Made by a program: the position numbers and the translations under genes. From assembly GCA_002159155.1 (NCBI GenBank), contig LZRQ01000155.1, forward strand, positions 1-8,316: 8,316 nucleotides of DNA. The letters are read 5' to 3'. This stretch comes from Firmicutes bacterium ZCTH02-B6. Lineage in GTDB: Bacteria > Bacillota > Limnochordia > Limnochordales > ZCTH02-B6. The notes under the pieces were generated by a model. That model was given only the letters and a program-made list of their open reading frames with translations. It was not told where the DNA came from and did no database searches. Positions 1 through 6,335 of this stretch are shown here, one piece after another; positions within the stretch are counted from its first letter, which is position 1, and each line of letters opens with the position of its first letter.

Positions 1-1
1 G

Positions 2-367
2 TTTCAGGCGGCGTCCTTTGACCCGTATCGCCGCCTGCCGGAGTTGTTCAGCGGCTATCCCGCCGGTGAGGACGGCCCGGTCGGTTACCCGGTCGCGTGC
101 ATCCCACAGGCGTGGGCGGCTGCGACGCCTTTCATGTTGCTACAGGCCATGCTCGGCCTTGAGGTCGACGCACCGGGCAACCGCGTTTTCCTGTCGCCGC
201 ACCTGCCCGAAGGGATCAACCGGGTGGAAGTGAACAACCTGCGTTTCGGCAGAACGCTCTTGAACATCGCGGTAGAGCGCCGGCCGGACGGCGAAGCTGT
301 GTGGACGGTGGAGGCCTCCAGCGGGCCGCAACCCGAGGTGCACGCCGGCGCGAGCCTTCTCGTGTGA
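2..367 (+). CDS. Glycogen debranching enzyme / amylo-alpha-1,6-glucosidase-type glycosidase, C-terminal fragment
   Basis: This is the last 121 codons of a longer gene whose start lies left of the window; the frame is open from base 2 and stops at TGA 365-367. The fragment has the sequence style of the end of the (alpha/alpha)6-barrel domain in bacterial amylo-alpha-1,6-glucosidase-like (MGH1/GH63-like) proteins: LPELFSGY at fragment residues 12-19, then PVACIPQAW at 30-38, followed by a hydrophobic helix and a short beta-rich tail. In this family the tail packs on the catalytic barrel. Enzymes of this family cut alpha-1,6 branch points in glycogen or related glucans, usually in the cytoplasm. 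The catalytic acids would lie upstream and cannot be checked, so substrate specificity is open. The gene appears unrelated to the flagellar block. Family assignment is by recognition of the C-terminal motifs only. Confidence 0.72.
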   Translation, partial: FQAASFDPYRRLPELFSGYPAGEDGPVGYPVACIPQAWAAATPFMLLQAMLGLEVDAPGNRVFLSPHLPEGINRVEVNNLRFGRTLLNIAVERRPDGEAVWTVEASSGPQPEVHAGASLLV

Positions 368-388
368 GCAACGAATGTGAGCAACGAA
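363..388 (+). repeat. Perfect 13-bp tandem duplication over the stop codon
   Basis: The 13-mer TGTGAGCAACGAA occurs twice head to tail, at 363-375 and 376-388, with no mismatch. The first copy contains the last bases and the TGA stop of the glycosidase gene; the second copy lies wholly downstream. It looks like a recent slippage or microduplication. It does not change the encoded protein because the stop is in the first copy. Confidence 0.9.
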
Positions 389-402
389 CACTTAAGCGAT
401 CA

Positions 403-439
403 GGGCCGGCCGCGGGCAACGTTTCCCGCAGGCCGGCCC
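403..439 (+). terminator. GC-rich hairpin after the glycosidase gene, probable terminator without U-tract
   Basis: Bases 403-416 pair with 425-439 to give 14 G-C pairs interrupted by one bulged A (430), with the 8-base loop CAACGTTT. It sits 35 bases after the stop codon, where a terminator is expected. The bases that follow (ATCACGCG) contain no T run, so it does not meet the usual intrinsic-terminator rule. It may stop transcription by itself in this GC-rich background or simply protect the 3' end of the mRNA. Confidence 0.55.
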
Positions 440-487
440 ATCACGCGCTGGTCCCGCATCCGTGTGCGCCCTCCCGCAATGTGTAGG

Positions 488-516
488 TTGCCGACCGGAA
501 ATTAAGGTGTTATGTT
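488..516 (+). promoter_or_regulatory. Candidate sigma-A promoter for the cysM-M67-comFC unit
   Basis: TTGCCG (488-493) and TATGTT (511-516) are separated by exactly 17 bases and match the TTGACA/TATAAT consensus at four of six positions each. This lies in the most A/T-rich part of the gap and about 90 bases before the cysM start, in the right direction. No other good pair was seen between the upstream hairpin and the gene. Confidence 0.45.
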
Positions 517-529
517 CGAGATACGGCGA

Positions 530-579
530 TCCCGGAGACGGACCCGGGACTCGGTTCCAATGAGCGGCCGGCAGGCCGC
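530..579 (+). other. Two short GC hairpins in the cysM leader
   Basis: If transcription starts near 523, the leader would hold two small inverted repeats. TCCCGG (530-535) pairs with CCGGGA (544-549) over an 8-base loop, and GCGGCC (564-569) pairs with GGCCGC (574-579) over a GGCA loop. The second ends 7 bases before the Shine-Dalgarno sequence AAGGGGAGG (587-595). No T run follows either one, and I recognise no S-box or T-box core. A regulatory role is possible but unproven. Confidence 0.25.
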
Positions 580-603
580 CGGTCACAAGGGGAGGATTGG
601 GCG

Positions 604-1578
604 ATGGCCCAAGCAGGGAGGGGGTTCGCGCCAGAGGTGCCCCGTAGCAGCTGGCAGCGGTGGATCCAGCAAGCTCCCATCCTCGGTTTGATTGGCAACA
701 CACCGCTATTGCCCCTGCGCCGTATCGCGCGGCACGTGCCCGGCGTGGAGATCTACGCCAAGGCCGAGTGGTTTAACCCCGGCGGCTCCGTCAAGGACAG
801 GGCGGGCCTGTGGATGATCATGACGGCCTTAGAAACCGGGCAGCTGACGCCTGACAAGGTGATTCTGGATTCCACATCGGGAAACACCGGCATCGCCTAC
901 GCCATGATCGGGGCCGCCCTGGGCCTGAAGGTGGAGCTTTGCCTGCCGGCCAATGCGAGCCTCGAGCGCAAGCGCACCATTCTCGCATACGGCACCAAGA
1001 TCCACTACACCGACCCCCTCGAAGGGTCCGAAGGCGCCCGGGTCGTGGCGGCGGAGATGTACCAGGCCAACCCGGAGCGCTACTTCATGCCGGACCAGTA
1101 CAGCAACAGGGCCAATCCCCAGGCCCATTACGAGACGACGGGGCCTGAGATCATGCGCCAGACCGGCGGCCGGGTGACGCACTTTCTCGCCGCCATCGGC
1201 ACTAGCGGCACGCTCATGGGTACCGGCCGGTACTTGAAGGACCAGAACCCCAATATCCGCGTCTACGCGGTGGAGCCCGACAGCCCGTTTCATGGCCTGG
1301 AGGGCATGAAACATATGGCCACGGCCATGGTGCCGGCCATCTACGATGACACGTGGCTGGACGGCAAGTTCCCGGTGGCGACGGAAGAGGCGTACGAATA
1401 CGTGCACCGGCTGGCCCGGGAGGAAGGGCTCATGGTTGGGGCGTCCTCCGGCGCTGCCGCGGCGGCCGCGGTCCGCCTGGCCGAGCAAATCGGCGAAGGC
1501 GTCATTGTGACGGTGTTCCCCGACAGCGGCGCCCGTTACCTGAGCACCGAACTGTGGGAGGCGGTGGCGGGATGCTGA
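604..1578 (+). CDS. cysM: PLP-dependent cysteine synthase (CysM/CysK family)
   Basis: A fold-type II PLP enzyme of 324 residues that makes L-cysteine from an activated serine (O-acetyl- or O-phosphoserine) and a sulfur donor in the cytoplasm. Visible motifs are LIGNTPL (29-35), the PLP-lysine motif PGGSVKDR with Lys64 (59-66), the substrate loop TSGNT (91-95), the phosphate-binding loop GTSGT (199-203), GASSG (279-283) and the C-terminal PDSG (306-309). Length is normal for the family. The stretch THFLAAIGTSGTLMGTGRYL resembles the sulfur-carrier-dependent CysM group more than housekeeping CysK; this subgroup call is inference, supported by the M67 gene that overlaps its 3' end by 7 bases. 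The start is ATG 604 with AAGGGGAGG 8 bases upstream. Whether it prefers O-acetylserine, O-phosphoserine, sulfide or a thiocarboxylated carrier cannot be read directly. CysK is the alternative symbol. Confidence 0.9.
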   Translation: MAQAGRGFAPEVPRSSWQRWIQQAPILGLIGNTPLLPLRRIARHVPGVEIYAKAEWFNPGGSVKDRAGLWMIMTALETGQLTPDKVILDSTSGNTGIAYAMIGAALGLKVELCLPANASLERKRTILAYGTKIHYTDPLEGSEGARVVAAEMYQANPERYFMPDQYSNRANPQAHYETTGPEIMRQTGGRVTHFLAAIGTSGTLMGTGRYLKDQNPNIRVYAVEPDSPFHGLEGMKHMATAMVPAIYDDTWLDGKFPVATEEAYEYVHRLAREEGLMVGASSGAAAAAAVRLAEQIGEGVIVTVFPDSGARYLSTELWEAVAGC

Positions 1579-2036
1579 TCATGGACACGGCGACGTATGA
1601 AGCCATCCGGACTCACTGCGCCGAGGGTTACCCGCATGAGGTGTGCGGCTTGCTCGTGGGCAAGGCGGACGGCAGCGTCAAGACGATTGTCCGCGCCGAG
1701 CGCGCCCGTAACCTCAACACCGAGCGGGCCCACGACCGCTACGAACTCGACCCGATGGATTTCCTCCGGGTCGACCGCTCGCTGGACGGTACCGACCTGG
1801 CCATTGTGGGCGTCTATCATTCCCATCCTGATCATCCCGCCCGTCCCTCGCAGACGGACCTGGAGCGGGCGTGGCCGGCGCTCTCGTACTTGATCGTCTC
1901 GGTGGAAAAGGGCAGCCCGGTCGCGGCACGCTCGTGGGTCCTGGACGAGGCGGCTGGGCAGTTCCGGGAGGAACCAGTCCAGATCGAACCCACCCGGAAC
2001 GGATCGACCGGGGACGCACCCGCTGGCAACGGTTGA
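1572..2036 (+). CDS. M67-family (JAMM/Mov34/MPN) metalloprotease-like protein, Mec-type
   Basis: A 154-residue single-domain JAMM protein. All the family's metal-site residues are visible: Glu23 in PHEVCGLLVG (21-30) and the H-x-H-x(7)-S-x(2)-D signature with His83, His85, Ser93 and Asp96. His83, His85 and Asp96 should bind zinc, and Glu23 should activate the water. Prokaryotic relatives such as Mycobacterium Mec+ cut the bond between a ubiquitin-like sulfur carrier and newly made cysteine. The immediate cysteine synthase neighbour makes that role the best guess; it is inferred. The chosen start is ATG 1572, inside the last codons of cysM, with GGGAGG at 1556-1561; ATG 1581 would shorten it by three residues. 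The open frame extends upstream inside cysM, but that part does not look like this family. The last 25 or so residues are a low-complexity tail. The overlap implies translational coupling with cysM. Confidence 0.88.
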   Translation: MLIMDTATYEAIRTHCAEGYPHEVCGLLVGKADGSVKTIVRAERARNLNTERAHDRYELDPMDFLRVDRSLDGTDLAIVGVYHSHPDHPARPSQTDLERAWPALSYLIVSVEKGSPVAARSWVLDEAAGQFREEPVQIEPTRNGSTGDAPAGNG

Positions 2037-2057
2037 TGCCGGAGGTGCCCAGCGGCG

Positions 2058-2915
2058 GTGGACGCTGCGTGGCCTGCACTGCTGCGGCGCATCTGGCAAG
2101 GGACGCTTGACGCCCTTTTCCCCGCGCCGCCTCTGTGTCCGGGCTGCCAGCGGCCCAACCGGTACGGCAAAGGCCTTTGTCCCGGCTGCCTGGGCCGGAT
2201 CCCCCGGGTGGCGCCGCCGTTCTGCCTGCGTTGCGGGCGCCCCTTGCGGGGCAGCGGCGTCGGCGCGGGAGGTCGAGACAACACGGACCCGGATGGTGCG
2301 GAGCTCTGCAGCCCGTGCCGGCATGCGCCGTATCTTTTTTCCGTAGCCCGCGCCCCCGGCGTCTATGAGGGTGCGCTGCGGGACTACATTCACCGGGTCA
2401 AGTTTGGCGCCGACCGGGCGCTGGGCGAGGCCTTGGGGGAGTTCCTGGCCGGCTCGGCGCCCCGTTTCCGGGAGCTTTGGCCGGTGGACGCGGTCATCCC
2501 GGTGCCGTTGCATCCGGCGCGCCTGGTGGAGCGCGGTTTCAACCAGGCGGAGGTGCTCGCCCGGGCGGTGGCGAACCGTGTTGCCAAGCCGCTGTGGACG
2601 CACGTGCTCGAACGTATTCGCCCCACTACAGCGCAAGCCCGGCTGGCGGTAGAAAGCCGGCGGGCGAACGTGTGGGGCGCCTTCCGGGTGCGGGAGGCAG
2701 GCGCGCTGGCCGGCAAGCGAATTCTCCTGGTTGATGACGTACTCACGTCGGGGGCGACGGCTGGCGAGGCCGCCCGGGTGCTCCTGCGGGCGGGGGCCGC
2801 TGAGGTGAAAGTCCTGTGCCTTGCGGTCGGGGCGTACGAGCGCGAATGGCTATGGCGCCAGGTGGAAAATGACAAAACCCCCAGGATTTTTCTGGCTCGA
2901 GAGCGAACGAGTTGA
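2058..2915 (+). CDS. comFC: ComF family protein (ComFC-type phosphoribosyltransferase)
   Basis: A 285-residue ComF protein. ComFC/ComF proteins are needed for natural transformation in several bacteria, on the cytoplasmic side of DNA uptake, though their exact reaction is unsettled. The N-terminal half has four CxxC pairs (27/30, 41/44, 56/59, 84/87) that probably form zinc ribbons. The last two pairs are separated by a Gly/Asp-rich insertion, residues 64-82, which looks like a lineage-specific loop. The C-terminal half is a type I phosphoribosyltransferase domain: KFG (115-117), VPVPLH-like IPVPLHP (147-153), ERGFNQAE (158-165), TTAQARL (190-196) and the PRPP loop VDDVLTSGAT (225-234). The start is GTG 2058, with GGAGG at 2041-2045 at a rather long spacing of 12 bases; 21 bases separate it from the M67 stop. 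Its place just before flgM matches the Bacillus comF-flgM order, but comFA is not upstream. Confidence 0.92.
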   Translation: MDAAWPALLRRIWQGTLDALFPAPPLCPGCQRPNRYGKGLCPGCLGRIPRVAPPFCLRCGRPLRGSGVGAGGRDNTDPDGAELCSPCRHAPYLFSVARAPGVYEGALRDYIHRVKFGADRALGEALGEFLAGSAPRFRELWPVDAVIPVPLHPARLVERGFNQAEVLARAVANRVAKPLWTHVLERIRPTTAQARLAVESRRANVWGAFRVREAGALAGKRILLVDDVLTSGATAGEAARVLLRAGAAEVKVLCLAVGAYEREWLWRQVENDKTPRIFLARERTS

Positions 2916-2928
2916 CGCATTTTCCACT

Positions 2929-2955
2929 TAAGTGGCCGTCGGGTTCCGCCGAAGT
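2929..2955 (+). promoter_or_regulatory. Candidate sigma-D (sigma-28) promoter for flgM-flgN-flgK-flgL
   Basis: TAAG (2929-2932), a 15-base spacer and GCCGAAGT (2948-2955) fit the sigma-D consensus TAAA-N15-GCCGATAA closely. It starts 14 bases after the comFC stop and predicts a transcript start near 2962, 29 bases before flgM. The -35 lies in the perfect 12-bp palindrome CCACTTAAGTGG (2924-2935). A sigma-D promoter before flgM is known in Bacillus, so the location supports the call. Confidence 0.65.
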
Positions 2956-2990
2956 TGAAGATAGAACGCGGTCGAGGTGGCAGGGCGACA

Positions 2991-3290
2991 ATGATGGTTT
3001 CCGACAAGCAGGTCCATCAGGTAGCGAAGCTGTTCGCGGCCCAGGTGCGCATGCGCCCAGCGGGCAAGGTCACTGGGCCCGAGGTGCCCTTGCGCCCTGA
3101 TTCGGTGGAACTGTCCCGCGAAAGCCGCGAGGTGCAGGCGGCTTGGCAGGCGATTCAGGCGGCTCCCGATGTGCGCACGGAAAAGATCGAGCAGATCCGG
3201 GCCGCTCTCGAAGCGGGCACCTATCGCGTCAGCGGCCGCGAGGTGGCCAGGAAGATGCTCGCTCGTTCACTGGTGGACCGCCTGCGTTGA
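2991..3290 (+). CDS. flgM: FlgM, anti-sigma-D (anti-sigma-28) factor
   Basis: A 99-residue protein of normal FlgM size. FlgM binds the flagellar sigma factor and keeps late genes off until the hook-basal body is complete and FlgM is exported. The recognisable part is the C-terminal sigma-binding half: DSVELSRESREVQAA (37-51), then VRTEKIEQIRAALEAGTYRV (61-80) and SGREVARKMLARSLVDRL (81-98). The N-terminal third is less conserved, as is usual for this intrinsically disordered export region. The start is ATG 2991 (a second ATG follows directly at 2994) with GAGGTGG at 2974-2980. An upstream in-frame TTG at 2955 is rejected because it overlaps the -10 of the sigma-D promoter candidate. It heads the flgM-flgN-flgK-flgL unit, and control by sigma-D would make its synthesis self-limiting. 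Confidence 0.92.
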   Translation: MMVSDKQVHQVAKLFAAQVRMRPAGKVTGPEVPLRPDSVELSRESREVQAAWQAIQAAPDVRTEKIEQIRAALEAGTYRVSGREVARKMLARSLVDRLR

Positions 3291-3306
3291 CCGCTCCCCA
3301 CCGTCG

Positions 3307-3320
3307 CCCGCGCCCGCGGG
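3307..3320 (+). other. Small hairpin touching the flgN Shine-Dalgarno sequence
   Basis: CCCGC (3307-3311) can pair with GCGGG (3316-3320) over a 4-base loop. The right arm takes in the first three bases of the G-run GGGGGGA (3318-3324) that serves as the flgN ribosome binding site. It could tune flgN translation, but the remaining G-run stays free, so any effect may be weak. Confidence 0.25.
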
Positions 3321-3329
3321 GGGATCGCC

Positions 3330-3806
3330 GTGCAAACTGACCAACTTACCCGCCTGGCTGAGATCTTGACCGCTCAACACGAAATCTGCCAACAACTGAT
3401 TGCCTCCGTCGACAAGCAGCGGGAGGCTATCCGCGACCGCCAACCTCCTATCATCGAGGAGACCGCGCGGGAGCAGGAGGACCTTTTCGGCCAGCTTAGC
3501 CAGTGGGAAGAGGAGCGCGTCGCCCTCGTTAGCGCGGACGGGCCGGATCTGTCCACCATCATCGCCCAAGCGCCGGCGCCGTGGCGCGAGCGGCTTGGGG
3601 AGTTGGGGCGGCAGGTGCGGGGGGCGCTGGAAACTGTTTTGGAAAAGACTCGGATCAATCAGAAGCTCCTCGAGCAGGAGCTGGCGCTGATCGGCATGTA
3701 CCTAAGCGTGCTCAGTCCCGGGGATGATGCGGACGCGTATGGCCAACCCGGGAGGCGGCGCCGTTCACGACCTGCGGGGCCCTTAGCCTTGGATACGCGG
3801 GCGTGA
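3330..3806 (+). CDS. flgN: FlgN, export chaperone for FlgK and FlgL
   Basis: A 158-residue, mostly helical, charged protein of the FlgN family. FlgN binds the C-termini of the hook-filament junction proteins FlgK and FlgL in the cytoplasm and delivers them to the flagellar export gate. Long heptad-like helices fill residues 3-68 and 86-128. The conserved C-terminal pattern RINQKLLEQELALIGMYLSVL (108-128) followed by AYGQPG (136-141) is the clearest family signature. An Arg-rich tail (142-146) and about 12 further residues end the protein. The start is GTG 3330, with GGGGGGA five bases upstream. It lies 39 bases after flgM and 19 bases before flgK, which is the Bacillus order (yvyG position). 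Sequence conservation in this family is low, so position carries part of the weight. Confidence 0.85.
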   Translation: MQTDQLTRLAEILTAQHEICQQLIASVDKQREAIRDRQPPIIEETAREQEDLFGQLSQWEEERVALVSADGPDLSTIIAQAPAPWRERLGELGRQVRGALETVLEKTRINQKLLEQELALIGMYLSVLSPGDDADAYGQPGRRRRSRPAGPLALDTRA

Positions 3807-3825
3807 AGGCGGGAGGGGATGAAGG

Positions 3826-5244
3826 ATGCGACCCACGTTCTTTGGTCTTGACATCGCCAGGCGGGCACTGCAGGCCCAGATGCGGGCCTTGGACGTCGTT
3901 GGCCACAACATCGCCAACGCCAACACCCCGGGCTACTCCCGGCAGGTGGCGGTCTTTGGCACGACCGACCCGTATCCGGCGCCGTCGCTCAACTCAACGA
4001 TCCACGCGGGCCAGGTCGGCACCGGGGTGCAGGTTGAGGCTATCCGGCGGCTGCGGGACGAGTTTGTCGAGATGCAGCTGCGCAACGAAACCGAGTCGCT
4101 GGGCCGCTGGAATGCCCGGTATGAGGCTTTGCAGCAGGTGGAGCTATTCCTGCAGGAGCCCTCGGATACGGGCTTGCGGGATGCGCTGGACCAATTTTGG
4201 CAGTCCCTGCAGGACCTGCACCAGCAGCCGGAGAGCGATGCGGCCCGGGCGGTGGTGCGGGAGCGGGCGTTGCTCCTGGCAGCGTCTTTCCAGCATGTGC
4301 ACAAGCAGCTCACCGACCTGCGCTTGGACCTCAATCGATCGGTCGCTCTAGAGGTGCAGAAGATCAATACTTTGGCCGAGCGGCTGGCCAACCTCAATGC
4401 GCAGATACACCGGGTGCACCTGTCGGGCCAGGCGCCCAACGACCTCCTGGATGAGCGGGACCAGTTGATCCTGGAGCTTGCCGAGATCGTCGACATCAGC
4501 GTCATCGAACGGGACAACCTCACGGTACAGATCAGCGTCAACGGTTTCTCCATCGTCGATGGCGAGCAATGGGTTCGGCTGGAGGCCAAGGGCGACTCTG
4601 GCAACGATAACCTGCTGTCGGTGTACTGGGGTCTCACGGGGCAGAAGCTCGAGATGACCAACGGCCGGCTGGCCGGGGTTCTGGAGGCCCGGGATGAGCT
4701 CGTGGCCGGGTATTTAACCCAGTTGGACAAGTTGGCCGAGACGATTATCAATGAGTTCAACGCCGTGCACAGGGCGGGTTACACCTTGGAACAGGATGCA
4801 TCCGGGCCCATCCAAGGTGGCGACTTCTTCGTCGGCGCCGGGGCCAAGGATATCTGGGTCCACGACAGCATCCTCGGCAACCTGCGCCTAATCGCCGCGT
4901 CCAAGGATGGCACCCCTGGGAGCGGTGAGAATGCGGTGGACCTGGCCGCGGTGTTCCATACGCCCGACGTCATTGACGGGGTCAGCATCGCGGACTACCT
5001 GCGGTCGATGATATCCGGTATCGGGGTGACCACCCAGCAAGCCCGGAGCATGGTCGCAAGCCAATCCGCTCTGGTTGATCACTTGCACACCCGGCGGGAA
5101 GCCGTGTCGGGTGTGTCGCTGGATGAGGAAATGATCGACATGGTCCGGTTCCAGCAGGCGTATGCGGCGGCGGCCCGGTTGGTCACCGCCATGGACGAGG
5201 CGCTGGAAACCATCATCCTGCGTATGGGCGTGGTGGGCCGGTAA
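3826..5244 (+). CDS. flgK: FlgK, flagellar hook-associated protein 1
   Basis: FlgK (HAP1) forms the first ring of the junction between hook and filament after export through the flagellar channel. The 472-residue protein has the rod/hook-type N-terminus with NIANANTPGYSRQ (28-40) and the D0/D1 C-terminal helix with VSLDEEM (430-436) and MVRFQQAYAAAARLV (439-453). Residues around 160-215 are strongly helical and coiled-coil-like. It is a little shorter than Bacillus FlgK (about 507), consistent with a reduced surface-exposed middle domain. There is no signal peptide, as expected for a substrate of the flagellar type III exporter. The start is ATG 3826 with GGGAGGGG at 3811-3818. It is the third gene of the flgM unit, directly after its chaperone. 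Confidence 0.96.
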   Translation: MRPTFFGLDIARRALQAQMRALDVVGHNIANANTPGYSRQVAVFGTTDPYPAPSLNSTIHAGQVGTGVQVEAIRRLRDEFVEMQLRNETESLGRWNARYEALQQVELFLQEPSDTGLRDALDQFWQSLQDLHQQPESDAARAVVRERALLLAASFQHVHKQLTDLRLDLNRSVALEVQKINTLAERLANLNAQIHRVHLSGQAPNDLLDERDQLILELAEIVDISVIERDNLTVQISVNGFSIVDGEQWVRLEAKGDSGNDNLLSVYWGLTGQKLEMTNGRLAGVLEARDELVAGYLTQLDKLAETIINEFNAVHRAGYTLEQDASGPIQGGDFFVGAGAKDIWVHDSILGNLRLIAASKDGTPGSGENAVDLAAVFHTPDVIDGVSIADYLRSMISGIGVTTQQARSMVASQSALVDHLHTRREAVSGVSLDEEMIDMVRFQQAYAAAARLVTAMDEALETIILRMGVVGR

Positions 5245-5281
5245 CCCGGCGTTGACGGCGTAAGGTAGGGGTGAAGCGGCG

Positions 5282-6169
5282 ATGCGGGTAACGAACCAGA
5301 TGATCGCTCGGGGCCTGTTGGCCAATCTCAACAACCACTTGCAGCGCATGGAGCAGCTCCATGTCCAGCTGTCCTCGGGCAAGCGCCTGCGGTTTCCGTC
5401 CGACGACCCCGCGGCGACCAGTGTCGCCATGCGCCTGCAGACGGGGCTCGTGCAGACGCGGCAGCACCGGGCCAACCTGGACGCGGCGTTGTCGTGGCTG
5501 GAGGCGACGGACTCGGCCTTGAACGAGCTTACGGAAGTACTCCATCGCGCAAAGGAGTTGGCCGTGTACGGCGCGAGCGACACGCTGCCGCAGGATGCCC
5601 GCGAAGCCCTGGCCAAAGAGGTGGATCAGCTTTTTCAGCACGCCATCGACATCGCCAACACGCGCCACGGCGGTCTGTACATCTTCTCCGGCAACCAGAC
5701 CTTGCAGCAGCCGTACACGTACGATCCTGCGGCTACGGGGGCGCCTATGTACCGCGGCGATGCCGGCGAGCGGAAATATGAGTTTGCCGACGGCGTTACC
5801 GTGGCCGTCAACGTACCGGGCAACGGGGTGTTTGACCCGATCCTCGACGCGCTGGTGGATTTGCGGGACGCCCTGAATGCCGGCGAGGGCGACCGCCTCG
5901 GCGGAGAGGTTACGGAAGGCCTGGACGACGCGCTGGACAACCTCCTGCGGGTCAGGGCTGACGTAGGAGCGCGCATCAACCGCATGGTGCTGGCGCGGAC
6001 GCGCCTAGATGAGCTCGAGCTCAACTTCGAGCAACTCCTTTCCAACACCGAAGACGTGGACATCGCCCGGGCTATCGTGGATCTCAAGGTCTCCGAAAAC
6101 GCGTATCGGGCCGCTCTGGCCGCCGGGGCGCGCATCATCCAGCCGTCCTTGTTGGACTTCCTGCGGTAA
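5282..6169 (+). CDS. flgL: FlgL, flagellar hook-associated protein 3
   Basis: FlgL (HAP3) forms the second junction ring, between FlgK and the flagellin filament. The 295-residue protein shows flagellin-like ends: RVTNQMI (2-8) and the motif LSSGKRLRFPSDDPA (30-44) at the N-terminus, and a C-terminal helix with LSNTEDVDIARAIVDLK followed by ENAYRAAL. The size is typical of the family. The middle part (about residues 140-190) carries a small beta-rich insertion with IFSGNQT. There is no signal peptide; export is by the flagellar apparatus. The start is ATG 5282, with AGGGGTG at 5267-5273, 37 bases after flgK. It is the last gene of the unit, since a terminator follows 48 bases after the stop. 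Confidence 0.95.
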   Translation: MRVTNQMIARGLLANLNNHLQRMEQLHVQLSSGKRLRFPSDDPAATSVAMRLQTGLVQTRQHRANLDAALSWLEATDSALNELTEVLHRAKELAVYGASDTLPQDAREALAKEVDQLFQHAIDIANTRHGGLYIFSGNQTLQQPYTYDPAATGAPMYRGDAGERKYEFADGVTVAVNVPGNGVFDPILDALVDLRDALNAGEGDRLGGEVTEGLDDALDNLLRVRADVGARINRMVLARTRLDELELNFEQLLSNTEDVDIARAIVDLKVSENAYRAALAAGARIIQPSLLDFLR

Positions 6170-6217
6170 CGGCCAAGCTTCACCGGGTGGCATCCAGACT
6201 GAGAAACTCGGCACGTG

Positions 6218-6243
6218 AAGGGCGGCGTCTATGCCGCCCTTTT
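6218..6243 (+). terminator. Intrinsic terminator after flgL
   Basis: AAGGGCGGC (6218-6226) pairs perfectly with GCCGCCCTT (6233-6241) around the 6-base loop GTCTAT, and TTTT (6240-6243) closes it. The T run is short but the stem is strong. It would end the flgM-flgN-flgK-flgL transcript and implies that fliW needs its own promoter or read-through. Confidence 0.8.
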
Positions 6244-6335
6244 GCGCTTGAATGGCATCAAGTTCCAGCAGAGTTTGCCGGTGCCGAGGCGAATACTGCC
6301 TGCGGAAGAGGAAGCCGGGAAAGGAAGGGAAGACC

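Noticed and set aside
517..603. A riboswitch or T-box controlling cysM
   Set aside because: The leader would be under 90 nt, and neither an S-box core nor a T-box motif or antiterminator with a T run is visible; only two small hairpins are present.
829..1488. A 219-codon minus-strand open frame opposite cysM
   Set aside because: It is His/Arg/Gly-rich, typical of a shadow frame, and the plus strand carries all the cysteine synthase motifs.
1536..2636. A 366-codon open frame on the minus strand across the M67 gene and comFC
   Set aside because: It lies opposite two well-supported genes, its peptide is Arg/Pro-rich with no family signature, and long antisense frames are common in GC-rich coding DNA.
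2955..2990. Upstream TTG as the flgM start
   Set aside because: It overlaps the -10 of the sigma-D promoter candidate and would lie before the transcript start; ATG 2991 has a good ribosome binding site.
3933..4760. A 275-codon minus-strand open frame opposite flgK
   Set aside because: The peptide is Ser/Arg-rich low-complexity shadow sequence opposite a clear flgK; no ribosome binding site or motif was seen.
6258..6284. TCAA-N15-GCCGGTGC as a sigma-D promoter for fliW
   Set aside because: Only three of four -35 bases and about five of eight -10 bases match, which is too weak to call next to the three better sites.
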